Shown here: piece by piece, positions 20,509-31,940 of the stretch
Layout: each line of letters opens with the position of its first letter
Position numbering within the stretch: position 1 is the first letter of the stretch
Origin: Yarrowia lipolytica
Taxonomy: Eukaryota > Ascomycota > Dipodascomycetes > Dipodascales
Direction: 5' to 3'
Length of the DNA stretch: 64,000 nucleotides
Assembly (NCBI RefSeq): GCF_001761485.1
Contig: NC_090773.1
Coordinates: 372,001-436,000 of the forward strand
The notes under the pieces: model-generated
What the model was told of the DNA's origin: nothing
The model's database searches: none
The model's input: the letters and a program-made list of their open reading frames with translations, nothing else
Made by a program: the position numbers and the translations under genes

Positions 20509-22139
20509 AGAGAAAATGAGTCAAGTGAGAATGTGCGGAGCGAGTTTTTACCATGAGCCGAGAGTAAAATTAGAGAAGCGAGTTCCTGTGGGAAGAGCTT
20601 GCTTGTTTCCACGATCGGATATGAAGATGATCAGCTTCCCTACCCCAGTTTAGCTCTGTTCATTTTGATCCTTGAAGGCAACCCGCTCTTCCCGATTTGC
20701 AGACTTCTCTGACTACTGTACTTGACTACCTATTCCTCGATATAGTGGCTTAACGATGCGAGCAAAGACTCAATTGCTGCGGGACTACACGTGGTATTGG
20801 AAATCTAGGCGGCATGGTCATGGTGTCGACTCAAGTTGAATGTGTCAAGGTTTCGCTTCTCTTGATAACACCAACTTTGTATAATAATGTCGATCCACAA
20901 GCAGTAGGAAGTGTACTGATTATCTATTTTTTAACACAATCTGAACAGCTGTCGAGAGCAGAATTTCTTCTTTTTTTTTGCCTTCTTTTTTTGCCTTCTT
21001 TTTTTGCCTTTTTTTTTTTTTTTTTTCTGGATATACATTTTTTGCTTTCTTTTTTTCTGGTCCAACAAGTTGTGTCAACAAAACCAAGTAATTTTGAGAG
21101 TGTAAAAATACGGAAATTTGAATAGCGGCAAGTATTGTATAGTAGATTTGGAATATTATTGTGCCGATGACAATATATAACCTGAATCTAACTTTCGGTA
21201 ACAGTTATATTCTTCTGATATTTCTGCAACCCCGGATTTTTCCCCCCAGTGGACTTTTATTCAACTAGAGGGGTACAGTTTCTCAAGTAAATCCAACAAA
21301 CGTCCTCCTAAAACCCAACTGTTTTTTTATCGGGCACGGAGAAGAGAAAAAAAGCGGACTCATAACACATTTGCTGAGAATGTGGCTCTTCTCTTTTTCT
21401 CTTTAGAGTCATATGTTTATTGAAGATCATAAGTATTATTGATTGGATCCTCTACTATCATTGGATCAATAAAAAGTAACCCTCAGCATGATATGTTGTT
21501 TGTTTTTTATTTTCCATGACAAGTATTTTTATATTTATTTTTCCCACAAATAGAACTCCAATAATACTTAAACACGGAAAACTGTGGAGGAGACAGGAGA
21601 CGAAAAATCAATGCTGGAGGTTAGTTATCGGTATCATTAGAAAGCTCTTGTCGAGGCAAATGTCGCCATCAGACTCTCCTTTCCAAATCACCTCTCTCTC
21701 GTGAACTGTATGCTGTTTGACATTCTGTTTGACGTTCTGTTTGACGTTCTGTTTGACGTTGAAGTACGCTGTCCTCATCAACCCAACTTACTGAATAATA
21801 ATGCAATCGCATCAAAAGTACCACCATTTGAAGGCCGGAAGTCTGACGATTCTATTCATCTACTTTTTATCAACATTAACCCGTGCCGATCCACTTCTCT
21901 CGACAGTAACGGTCATAGCCTTTCGGGTTTCGCTCTACATTGGCGAGCGAGGGAGTCACACGACCAAATTAAAACCATTGGCTATCCAATGATTATTCCA
22001 TCTACAGCTACAGCTAATACTTGTATGAACTCACAATCTCGAACAAAATCAATAAATACATTATGCGCTATTCACTTCATGGAATACGGTGCGCTTTTGT
22101 GACACTATATCAGACATGCAACTGAGCGGATAGAGGCGC
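20509..22139. other. intergenic, T-rich, with a 12-bp repeat
   Basis: About 1.6 kb with no supported gene. T-runs broken by GCC or C fill 20966-21050. From 21713 to 21761 a 12-bp unit (CTGTTTGACGTT) is repeated four times with one change. Confidence 0.5.
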
Positions 22140-23243
22140 TTAGTTGTTCTCGGGTCGCAGCTTTCGGACCTCCTTGCCGACTCGCCAGATCTCGAGATCT
22201 CGGATGTCCTGCAGCTCGGCCTCGAACTTGGCTCGGTAGTCCTTCTGGGAGTTGAACTCCAGAGATCGCTGGGTCTCGGAACCGTCCTCGACTCGGTCGT
22301 AGAGCTCGTTGAAAACGGGCTTGAGGGCGTCCTTGAACTTGGGGGACCAGTCGAGAGCTCCTCGTCGGGCAGTGGTGGAGCAGGCATCGTACATGTAGTC
22401 CATACCGTACTTGCCGATCAGAGGGTAGAGAGACTGGGTGGCCTCCTCGACGGTCTCGTTGAAGGCCTCGGAGGGAGAGTGGCCTCGCTCTCGCAGAACC
22501 TCGTACTGGGCAAGGAACATGCCGTGGATACCGCCCATGAGGCAGCCTCGCTCTCCGTAGAGATCGGATCGGACCTCCTTCTCAAAAGTGGTCTGGTAGA
22601 CGTAGCCAGAGCCGACGGCAATGGCGAGGGCAACGGCCTTCTCGTCGGCCTTGCCGGTGACGTCGTTCCACACGGCGTAAGAGGAGTTGATACCTCGTCC
22701 CTCCTTGAACAGAGATCGGACGGTTCGGCCGGATCCCTTGGGGGCCACGAGGATGACGTCAACGTCGGCGGGGGTCTCGACCTTAGTCAGATCCTTGAAG
22801 ACGGGGGAGAAGCCGTGGGAGAAGTAGAGAGTCTTGCCCTTGGTGATGAGGGGCTTGATCTGGGGCCAGGTCTCGGACTGGGCGGCGTCGGACAGCAGGT
22901 TCATGATGATAGTTCCCTTGCCAATGGCCTCGTTGACGTCAAAGAGGTTCTTGCCGGGGACCCAGCCGTCCTCCTGAGCGGCCTTCCACGAGGCGCCGTC
23001 CTTTCGGACTCCGATGATGACGTTGAGGCCGTTGTCTCGCATGTTGAGACCCTGGCCGTAGCCCTGGGAGCCGTAGCCGATCAGAGCAATGGTGTCGTTC
23101 TTGAAGTAGTCGAGCAGCTTCTCCTGGGGCCAGTCGGCTCGCTCGTGGACAATCTCGTCCTCCTTTCCGTTGAAGGAGATGGTCTTGATGGTTCGGGCCA
23201 CGGCGGGGGCGGACAGCTTGAAGGCGGGTCGGGTAGCAGCCAT
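22140..23243 (-). CDS. ILV5: ketol-acid reductoisomerase (acetohydroxyacid reductoisomerase), mitochondrial
   Basis: Second common step of valine, leucine and isoleucine synthesis. NADPH-dependent, Mg-requiring; in yeast it is also a mitochondrial nucleoid protein. From the ATG at 23243 there are 367 residues. The Rossmann motif LIGYGSQGYGQGLN lies near 54-67, then GVRKDGASWKAA, the metal-binding region with SEAFNETVEEATQSLYPLIG, and the end KEVRKLRPENN. It is almost collinear with S. cerevisiae Ilv5. Codon bias is extreme, as for an abundant protein. The start is odd. The best-looking mitochondrial presequence, MSARLFSTASRQAAL from an ATG at 23343, is in a different frame, 100 nt upstream, and no canonical splice signals join the two. 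The in-frame leader MAATRPAFKLSAPAVAR could itself be a short presequence. Confidence 0.95.
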   Translation of the reverse strand: MAATRPAFKLSAPAVARTIKTISFNGKEDEIVHERADWPQEKLLDYFKNDTIALIGYGSQGYGQGLNMRDNGLNVIIGVRKDGASWKAAQEDGWVPGKNLFDVNEAIGKGTIIMNLLSDAAQSETWPQIKPLITKGKTLYFSHGFSPVFKDLTKVETPADVDVILVAPKGSGRTVRSLFKEGRGINSSYAVWNDVTGKADEKAVALAIAVGSGYVYQTTFEKEVRSDLYGERGCLMGGIHGMFLAQYEVLRERGHSPSEAFNETVEEATQSLYPLIGKYGMDYMYDACSTTARRGALDWSPKFKDALKPVFNELYDRVEDGSETQRSLEFNSQKDYRAKFEAELQDIRDLEIWRVGKEVRKLRPENN

Positions 23244-23343
23244 GGAGATGGGATCGGGAGGCAGACACACGGTGGCCAACTCGGGCAACGGCGGGCTCGA
23301 GAGCAGCCTGTCGAGAGGCAGTGGAGAAAAGTCGGGCAGACAT
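23244..23343 (-). other. out-of-frame presequence-like leader of ILV5
   Basis: ATG at 23343 opens a frame reading MSARLFSTASRQAALEPAVA, a textbook mitochondrial presequence. It is one base out of phase with the enzyme and continues out of frame into the ILV5 body for 134 codons. Either a one-base indel or assembly error lies near 23280-23300, or this is an overlapping upstream ORF. Confidence 0.6.
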
Positions 23344-23418
23344 TACTGTGGTGTTGTGTTGGGGGGGATTGGTTGTGAGAGAAGAAAGAGAGAAAAAATC
23401 GGCGGACTTTCAGCGTCG

Positions 23419-23426
23419 TTATATAG
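23419..23426 (-). promoter_or_regulatory. TATA box of ILV5
   Basis: CTATATAA on the minus strand, about 80 bp upstream of the ATG at 23343. This supports transcription that includes the out-of-frame leader. Confidence 0.55.
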
Positions 23427-23948
23427 ACCACGTTGGGCACTTTGGAGCTAAGGTTACAGTGCTCCGACAACAAGGCGATTGGGAGCAGATGAAAAGTTTA
23501 GGTTGGCAATTGGCCAATCGGGAGGCCGCAAATCAGATCAAGGTTTGGCAGCAGTCTGCCGATGTCGCTGGAGTGGATTTACGGTTTGAATTTTGCAGCG
23601 AAAAAAGAGTCATGGATAGATGCAGACAGTGAGTGAGTGATATGCCGATGGTGATGCCGATGTGGATGCCGATGTGGATGCCGATGTAGGGGCCGATGGG
23701 AACGGCGAGGCAGCAGCGGTGACGAGCGGTGACGAGCGGTGACGAGCGGTGAGACAGAAGCATTGAGTCATGGAGCTGGGTGGAGATGGGGTACAAGATA
23801 GGTGGTGGTGACTCACTGTACATCTGGTACTACTGTATTACGTACTACAGGTACAGTAGTATGGTTAGATCAATTGCTCTGTCTGCTGGAGTTGGCTGGT
23901 GTCTGATTGTCACGGGATTGTTAATACATCCAAGAGTTGAAGATTCCG

Positions 23949-24077
23949 TCATTTTTCAGCGACGTCGTTGATGAGGTTGATGGCGTTCAACCACTTGTAA
24001 TCTCGGCCGGAGTACAACATGGTCCACTCATAACCACTCAATTCGAGCTCTACATCTAGCCGTCCACTCGCTACCAC
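23949..24077 (-). pseudogene. short coding-like island, 42 codons, possible orphan exon or gene end
   Basis: On the minus strand an open stretch follows a TGA near 24080 and ends at a TGA at 23949-23951. Its last part, starting at an internal ATG, reads MLYSGRDYKWLNAINLINDV and then AEK. The codons (AAC, ATC, GCC, CTC, GTC, GAC) are those of well-expressed Yarrowia genes and stand out from the AT-rich surroundings. No CTAAC-AG acceptor is visible upstream. It could be the 3' end of a lost gene, or a very small protein of 23 residues. I do not recognise it. Confidence 0.35.
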
Positions 24078-25961
24078 ACTCTCTCACTAAACTCACTACA
24101 CCCACTCCATCATCTTACCCCACAATTCTCTCGCCTCCAGACAGACTAACAAAGACCATTATTACACTTTTAATAGACCGGAGGTGAATGAACAGCCCCG
24201 TCGGAGGGTTAGTTTAGCGACACGCCAGTGTCTTAGATCCGATCTGGGCCAAGATGGATGCCAGAGTCCAACAGATCCGGACTTGGGGACAGTCTTGTAG
24301 GCGACTTTCGTACAGGCTTCAAGGAGGAGACTCCCAGTACAGTACTACAAGTAGTCGTAGTATAAGAGTGTCTGTGCTGCCACTTTCAAGTTTCATACAA
24401 CTGTACCTGTTAATCTTTCCCCATAGCTGATGAGCCTCTGTTTCTTATAGACCTACCCACTGTCGTAATCCCTGGATCCCGTACTATATGACAGTCAGTA
24501 GGTATACTGTACTTCAACGTCCCCCGGACCTCCATTGTTCCCTGAGGCTCGGTGATATCGACACTCCGAAAGCTACCGATATCGCTTCTCGACAGCGACA
24601 TTGTCACCACTCCAATCAACTCCGCTCCCGCTCCTCTCGCTTCCCCATATCTCGCGCCCACAGGGCCGGCATAGAACACATTAGGTTTCAACAACCGTTG
24701 GTTCGAAGGCAATATCTCGGTCAATAGTTGGTATAATTCAAAGCGGACTTTACCATTGGACTCCTTGAGCTTCCCTCGTTCTTTCTCTACCCTCGGATCC
24801 GATTACTTACTAAAATTCACCCTGCTATTCACATTCCTCGCTCCTCCCCCCCCCACATATGCACTCACACTCTAAGCTCCTCGGACGCACCGAAACCGAT
24901 GACGGTCATAGCCGTGTGACCGGCCACAGCGAATTAGGTCCAGAGTGCATGAATACTGCCGGAGTTGAGCATCTCACTGAGCGTGACTCTTTGCGTGAAA
25001 ATTTTAGACTTTGGTGAAAAATATAAACTCCACGCCGATATCGCTCAGGCACTCAACCCCCGCCCGATCACACGCAAGGGACTCTTTGTGGAGCGACAAC
25101 GGCGTCTTTAGCCGATTTTGGGGGAGCACGTGCCGCAGCAAACCTCCGTGCGACATCGTCGGTGTCGCCCAGAAGACCATGTACCTGATCAGAAGAGCTC
25201 CAGATCAGACCCAAACCTCACATAGCCTTGCTCTGCGTGTCACATGCCTCGGCCCACGGTGCATGATTCAGGCCGCAATTGGTGGGGAAAGTGAGATAAC
25301 AGCTCGGGCTTTTGATTGGTGCATTAGTCACGAGAGGTGGATGATTAGTCAGGAGACTCCAGTTGGTTGTGGTCCGGTTTCCTAAGTGTGCAAATGTATA
25401 TTTCTCGCAATTTAGTTGGGGAGATACTAGACTCACACTTAGCACTGAACACTTTTCTCCTGGAACTTTTTTCGGGACTCCGCCTCCTACAAAACCAATA
25501 TATGCACGGTGCAGATCACAATCAAACCCCGCAGAGCGCTGGCGAGCTCGTGCATGACGGGAAATGACCAGTTGGTGGTGTTCTCTCTGATGCCATATGT
25601 TTCTGGTGTCATATGTCGCTGGTACGATCTACCAATACTTGTGCAGTATGTACTGTACATACTGGAAAAGATGTTGCTGGTATAAGACAGTCCAAGACCC
25701 CAAAGCTGTCAATTGTGGACGGTAGAAGAGAAATATAAGTACAAGAACGGTACTTGTAGAGAGATTATAAGTCTTCTAAAGAGATGATCAGATCAGACAT
25801 GAAAATCTCCAGTCTTGAAAAATCGTGCTAATTGTGGTTTAAATGTGTAGAAGCAAGAATCGAACCTGTGCGAGTACAGATGTACTGTAGTGGGCGTGAA
25901 TCTAGGCGACGATCGATACTGTACATCTTCAACTCATTCTCCTACACTCGACAAAAATATT

Positions 25962-26346
25962 CACGTGATCAGTGTCGCGAGAATCGTATATTCACGTGAT
26001 TCAGAGCACTCGTACTCGTATCGATAGTATCGCCGTTCCTAATGTCACGTGACAACAGTCGATTCTGTCGTGACCCTCAATTAGGAGTACCTCCTTGTAA
26101 AAGACCGACCTCATGTGGATCAGATTGTGTCCGCGACTTTCCCGTCTATCACGTGACTTTCGTTTTAAAACGTGACTTTCCGGCGTATCACGTGACTTTC
26201 CGGCGTATCACGTGTCACACTCCCCTTACTTGTAGAGGCCCTACAGTTTGTAGCTGAGTAATACGATACTCGTATGTACCAAACTGTATAGCTCAACCAG
26301 ATCCTCTACCAACCCCCCCCCCAGGTCTGGTCACGTGAATAGTCAC
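25962..26346. promoter_or_regulatory. cluster of CACGTG sites with an embedded 20-bp tandem repeat
   Basis: Eight CACGTG hexamers in under 400 bp, near 25962, 25992, 26046, 26150, 26189, 26209, 26332 and 26343. Two more lie near 26842 and 26895, closer to the TEM1 start. Within the cluster, 26134-26213 is built of units like GACTTTCCGGCGTATCACGT, with one diverged copy. It is a plausible array of bHLH binding sites. Confidence 0.6.
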
Positions 26347-27073
26347 GTGTCCAGCCATTCCCATGCGTCATTATGGGGGTTCTCTCGAATATTGAAGGAA
26401 AAAAATATCGCCGATATTGCACAAAATATATAAACAGAGATTGCCCGGTTGTATGTACAGATTTGTACAGTCTAAATTGGTGACATATGTCAAAACTCTG
26501 AGACCGGGATAATGGCCAAAAATGGCATGAAATCAGGCAAAAAAGCGCAAAAGGTCTTGTGAACCGCCAAACCACGGCCTCTAGACCACATTGATGTCTT
26601 CTTCTCATCACCACCACGTCACAATGCACTGACAACGGTAAATGCGCGTTTTCAGCCTCATTTATGAAAAGTAAACTATTTACAAAACAAATAATACCAT
26701 TGTATCCCTCAAAGAACAGCGATTCCAATGGCACCAATTTAACCACCATCCAACGTCTTTTGGGGCTACACTGGTGAATATTTGACATACCCCTAGATGG
26801 GATTTTTTAGGTTGGCCACAACAAGTGTCATAGCAACGGGTCACGTGGGAGCAACGGACGTGTTTGCGGTCGGATTTACGCGCCGAAAATGGTCACGTGA
26901 GAGACAATTGCACCACAAGTCACGTTCACCTTCCATGTCTACTCCAGCGCCCACAGTTGCCGATTTACGGGAATTCCGCTCAAACCCTAATCCAACCTAC
27001 ACCGTATCAAAACACAACTCCACCACCATCACGAACCCCACAGCACTAACAATATCCAGACTTATTTGCAACC

Positions 27074-27706
27074 ATGGAACAAGAGAAAACGGTGCCTGTG
27101 GACATGAATGTGCCACACAAGAACAGTGTGTCGCTGAAAATTGGGCTCATTGGAGACGCGCAAATCGGCAAAACGTCGCTGATGGTCAAGTATGCCGAGG
27201 GAAATTTTGACGAGGACTACGTGCAGACTTTGGGGGTGAACTTCATGGAAAAAACGGTGTCGATACGAGATACGGAGATTACGTTTCTGATTTGGGATCT
27301 GGGTGGCCAGCGGGAGTTTGTCAACATGCTTCCGCTGGTGTCCAACGACTCTGTGGCGATTCTGTTCATGTTTGATCTCACGCGAAAATCGACTCTCAAC
27401 AGCGTCAAGGAGTGGTACCGGCAGGCTCGGGGGTTCAACAAGACGGCGATTCCGTTTCTGGTGGGCACCAAGTACGATCTGTTTGTGCAGTTACCCAAGG
27501 AGGACCAGGAGGAAATCACCCAGCAGGCCAAGAAGTTTGCCAAGGCCATGAAGGCGTCGCTCATTTTCTGCTCCACGTCGCATTCCATCAACGTGCAAAA
27601 GATTTTCAAAATCGTGCTGTCCAAGGCGTTTGACCTGAAGCTGACGATTCCGGAAATTACCAACACTGGCGAGCCCATTTTGGTGTACCAAGGTGTTGGT
27701 CAGTAA
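27074..27706 (+). CDS. TEM1: Tem1/Spg1 small GTPase (mitotic exit / septation initiation)
   Basis: Ras-like GTPase at the spindle pole body that triggers the Cdc15/Sid kinase cascade for mitotic exit and septation. The product has 210 residues. An N-terminal 20-residue tail leads into LKIGLIGDAQIGKTS (P-loop at 27-35). The family signature EDYVQTLGVNFMEK, switch II IWDLGGQREFVNMLPLV, then LFMFDLTRKSTLNSVKEWYRQ and the base-specificity motif GTKYD in place of NKxD follow. All are diagnostic of Spg1/Tem1. The chain ends without a prenylation motif, as usual for this group. The ATG lies in CAACCATGG. Two CACGTG sites lie within 240 bp upstream. No intron. Confidence 0.95.
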   Translation: MEQEKTVPVDMNVPHKNSVSLKIGLIGDAQIGKTSLMVKYAEGNFDEDYVQTLGVNFMEKTVSIRDTEITFLIWDLGGQREFVNMLPLVSNDSVAILFMFDLTRKSTLNSVKEWYRQARGFNKTAIPFLVGTKYDLFVQLPKEDQEEITQQAKKFAKAMKASLIFCSTSHSINVQKIFKIVLSKAFDLKLTIPEITNTGEPILVYQGVGQ

Positions 27707-28039
27707 TTATTTATAGCGAGCAGGCGCAACCTGTGAGCCAGACAGGAGGATGAGCCGAGGAGGGGTGGATGGGCCGAGGAGGATGGGTAGAGCGAACCAA
27801 GCAGGAGGACGACCAGACAGGAGGAAAACCAGGTCGGAGGATGAGCCGAATTGGCAGGAAGGCACAACAGACCCGAGCACGCCCGAACACGCCCGAACAG
27901 ACTCAGCCTAGCTCAGCCTGTCAAGTGGACATCTGAACAGTAGAAATGAAGCATTGACTTGGAGTGATGTGTAGGTTGAGATGTACCAGGGTGCCTGGTA
28001 GGTAATGTAGATGTAAACAGTCTAGATTCTCTATCGAAC

Positions 28040-28088
28040 ATCTGGATGATCTGGATGATCTGGATGATCTGGATGATCTGGATGACCT
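28040..28088. repeat. 9-bp tandem repeat (ATCTGGATG)
   Basis: Five copies of ATCTGGATG, the last ending GATGACCTGA. Intergenic. Confidence 0.85.
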
Positions 28089-30280
28089 GATTGAATCTGA
28101 CTATGATTCTTTCTCTGCTGGGTGGACATTTTGTCGGTCTTCTACTTCAGGTTTTCATCGATACACACGGAAAAGCAGCTACAAGTAGAAGTAGGGACAC
28201 GAAGAAGCGATAGAGACCGACCGGCAGGTTTTTCATACTGGGGTGTTACTACAGTATGTACAGTAATTAAAGAGCTCTTCATGTAGAAGACCAGAATCGG
28301 TCCTATTGATGATCAAATATCTCAATAGAGCAGAAATTTGAAGTGCTCGATACCGTAGAATTGCCTAAGGTGTTTATATATGGTCCACAGCACAATGCTA
28401 CAAGAACAGGACAGGTCCATATGAAATCATTGGAGGGATATTTTTGCAATTATCAAAGTATTAGATAAGTTTTTGAGAGTAAATAAAAGAAAAACCATCT
28501 TCGACGCCTCCGCTAATCTTGCAAAACATCTTTATAATTTTTTTAATAACATATTTATATTTCCAAGTATGTTAACTTGGTAAGTTTGTTGGGTTTAGTT
28601 GGAATGACAGGTTCATATAATGGTCTCATTTCAAGAGGTTGTAGTTGTAGTGACAATAAGACTGAAATAACGACAGATTAGTACTATAAAATGGGTGAAA
28701 TGGGACAGATTGTACATTCTTTTATCGCAACTTTTAGTGGAAAGTGTGTTGGAAAGGATGTAAAGTTACTCCAAAAACGGTCACCCATATTTGACAGATA
28801 CCGAAGTTTGAGTGGGCACATGGCTGAATGAGGTCGGCCGCGACATCTCCATTTTGTATATTAAGTAAGTATTTTTCTGGCATAATACTGATAATGAGAT
28901 GTATTTTATAATAAAACATTCTCAGATTTCTCTTATCCATCCTATGACATCGGTTACAACAATATCTCGTTTTGGTTTTATCTTGGTTTAATCTCTCAAT
29001 CATAGTTGAGAACCTAGTTGGAATTAGTTAGCCTGAAACAACAGGACACAGCTCGTCTCATCGTCCACATTTATTTGAAATAAACGCTTAGAGATACACA
29101 ATTGTTTCTATTGAAGATCTCTGTGATATTCCCATCTTCTAATATCCATCGCTGTCTATTTTGTAGACACTTGTTACTTGACGTTACTGTTTTGTACTGT
29201 AGTAAATCCTCAACTGTCTAGACACCTTAAACTACAAGTAGACCCACCACCTGAACACACTTTTCCTCCTTCACACCACTTTTTCAACGGCACAGACACC
29301 AACAAAGCGGCAGATGCAATCATGTTTCGTCTCCAATTCGCTGTTGGTGTTTGTGTTGGAGTGGAGTGGTGGCTATAGGTGGCGATCTCCAAGTGGAGGA
29401 GCTGCGGTTGTGAACACGGCAAATGGCAGAACAGAGATACACAGATGGACTGACCCAATTGGTGTTAGTATCAACGATAACCCTCGATTGTCCTGCTTCT
29501 ACCCCATCAAAGTGGACTTGGCGACTTCAGAACGCGATCTCGACTGTTCCTTGTATATCTCGAGACGATCTCACTGAGTTCTGTCGGTTAGGTTCTACTG
29601 ATGGACTGCTTCACAGAACACTGATACGGATAGGGATGTTTGGGCAACTACTCATTCGCACACCCATGTGCCAAGTCAGAACACAGGGTTCTTCTGCCGC
29701 CACGAAGAACTCAAGTTAACACTGCTGTTGCGTCACGAGACGTTGTGTCGAGAACCTGTGGTATGAGTCCTTTGACAAGCCAGGGTGGCATCATGACTGA
29801 AGGGTACAGGAGTCGAGTGTTCAGTGTGCTCTACGTAAGGTTCTTATCTACAAGTCGTCATCACAGGATGTTTTTCTGAGGTACAATAGAGCACAGGGGC
29901 ACACCAGAGTTCAGGGAGCACTCCAGAAATCAGAGCACACAGTCCCTACGATTCACATTGCCTACGACAGACATTGCTCGCCACAGACGCGGTCTACAGC
30001 GGACACTGCCTACGATACAACTGACACTGCCTACAACAGACAATGTGGCGCACAAGTTTACTGGAAAGATCCCATTGTTCCAGCCCCAGTATTATGCGCC
30101 GTTTGAAGACTGCGTCGACAAATCGGGCTGTGTGCATTACTGTCCGAAAAGTCTCGCGGGCCAACGTCGCGGCCAGATCGTGTTTGTTGCCATAGCTACA
30201 GCTGTACCTCAGTCTCAGCTCTGCTAGAACCAGTCCACCAGCCTCACTACGATACGAGTCGAAGGTATATCAGCCTTACC

Positions 30281-30304
30281 TATTACCCTGAGTCAGGGGT
30301 AATA
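30281..30304. other. perfect-looking hairpin
   Basis: TATTACCCTGA and TCAGGGGTAATA pair into an 11-bp stem with one bulged G and a one-base loop G (or an 8-bp stem plus G-U with a larger loop). It is followed by AATAAAAG. It may be a transcription end, an RNA structure or a chance palindrome. Confidence 0.5.
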
Positions 30305-31751
30305 ATAAAAGAGAGCGTGCTACTGGATCTCGCAGTATTCTGGGTCTCCTATGAAACCACTGCACCCCTTGCAGGAGGAGGAGCTATACGAGGCGGTTTA
30401 GGCGCAGCAAGATGGGGTGGTGTCTCGTTTCAGGTTGATGAGTTGGGATGTCAGAATTAGTTGAGAATTACTTGGGACGAACTTCAGCAACTCGAAGACT
30501 TTTCCAGACCTCCAAGATAGTCTTACAACTGCGAGTGCAATACACAGCAAGTCTTTCCCGGAATGACGTCATCTACTCACTCTCCCCACTCCCCCCACTC
30601 CTACGAGTACTCTCCTCACTCGTGTTACGCGTGTTATTTTTAACCATCTGTCTTTTCTTGCTTCCTCCCGTGCACGATCGTCGGTAAAAAAAAACGGCTC
30701 CGGTGCATTCTTTTGGCCCGTTTCTGTGACTATTTTTGGCCCGTTGAAGTGAGATGACGTGTGTGGACTCAGAATATGCATGCGTTTGAAAAGATGACGT
30801 TCAAAGTGCCTCCTATCTGTCCCCCGAGCACCCCCGTGACAAGAGCCAGGTTGATACACGCTAATATGATGACCTCCATCTCCACACGGGCTAAAAATAG
30901 CCCACATACGAGATGCGTGGAATAAGCGAGCAGGGTAGGGGTTCGAACCTACAGTACAGTGGTGTCTCTTTTTGGGAAGTATGTAAACGGGAGAGAGTTG
31001 GTAGAGTTGGGTTCTATTAGTCTGTGGTGAGCTGAGAGAGATTGTGTTATGATATAGCCGTGGTGTATACACAACCGTAATGGCCATGGGATGGGGGTGT
31101 TTGAAAGGGGAGGCTTTTGTGTCTCAGAATTTTCGTATTTTGCCCAAAAGGCCCCCCAAACAGCCCCAAAATGGGTGTCGGCGCGCTATGCCTCATCTCT
31201 CTTTTCTCCAACTATAGGCTAACGCCGGCCAAGACAAATACGATCGGTTCACGTGTATAGGGGTTTGAGGGGAGCCAGTTGGTTGCGATGGTTTCGAGAT
31301 GGTTGCAAGGTGGTTGCGGGAAATGGCAGATTTGGGAGGCGCGATGGGGATATGAGGCCACGTGGCTACCATGGGACAGCCGCCAAATTTGGAAGTACAG
31401 AGAATCTCAAAGCTCCTCTTTTTCTCTCTCAAATTGTTTGGCTGCTCTGTGGATGTGGCATCTGGTATTAACGGCACGCGCGTACAAGGTTATCCAGGAG
31501 AAGGGAGGAGTATAGAGAGAGAGTGGGAGGGGAGGCAAGAAGAGGGTGAGTCGAAAAGGACTCTTTAGGGGGTAAAAGTGGGTGGAAAAGGTGTCAGGAG
31601 AAAGATACGGGCTCCAACATGGGTCTGAGGCCCTTTTCCCGGCCAAAATCGACCATATTTGCGCCGTCGTCGGATTGTGCATTCCACTTCTACTTTTAGC
31701 AACAAGGTGCACGTCAGAGTTTCACATCCAACTCAAATCTCCAACCGTGCA

Positions 31752-31757
31752 TATAAA
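31752..31757 (+). promoter_or_regulatory. TATA box proposed for the chitin synthase gene
   Basis: TATAAA 190 bp upstream of the proposed split start codon at 31941. It supports transcription starting well before the long first intron. Confidence 0.5.
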
Positions 31758-31940
31758 CATGTGGCTTAATATAATACCGTGGGAAAAAGCTGAGGAGAGA
31801 CAAGCTACAAGTTCCTGGTTACAAGTTCCACACGGTTGCACTGCTAGACGACGAAAAATCCCTGCCAAGCACAGATAAAGACGACTTTTCCACATTCACT
31901 GCGCAACATTCGCATTTTTTCGACGCACTAAAACAGACTT

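Larger units (their letters stand above)
23344..27073. other. long intergenic region, mostly without genes
   Basis: About 3.7 kb. It contains short tandem repeats at 23645-23690 (12-bp GATGTGGATGCC-like) and 23714-23755 (10-bp CGGTGACGAG), a coding-like island at 23949-24077, and a dense CACGTG cluster at 25962-26346; the last two are listed separately. The longest frames (104 codons near 24410, 124 near 25011, 160 near 26306) lack convincing composition. Confidence 0.5.
27707..31751. other. long intergenic region (about 4 kb), no gene supported
   Basis: Contains GAGGAGGATG-type degenerate repeats at 27740-27850, a 9-bp repeat at 28040-28088, repeats of CACTGCCTACGA-like words at 29957-30050, a strong hairpin at 30281-30304 (listed), and CTACAAGTAG words at 28179 and 29232. 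Frames of 80-170 codons have low coding bias. The segment 31090-31750 is probably the upstream part of the chitin synthase promoter. Confidence 0.5.

Noticed and set aside
24410-24724. 104-codon minus-strand frame
   Set aside because: No coding bias and no recognisable motif; kept only as a possible upstream exon for the island at 23949-24077, for which no splice signals were found.
25845-25900. possible minus-strand tRNA 3' half (GGTTCGATTC)
   Set aside because: The T stem has mismatches and no complementary 5' acceptor is present.
30900-30970. GGTTCGAACC B-box-like palindrome
   Set aside because: The word is its own reverse complement in part, so it appears on both strands, but neither strand gives a cloverleaf.
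30569-31087. 172-codon minus-strand frame
   Set aside because: Composition is uneven, it ends in a repeat-like Arg/Val run, and no family resemblance is visible.
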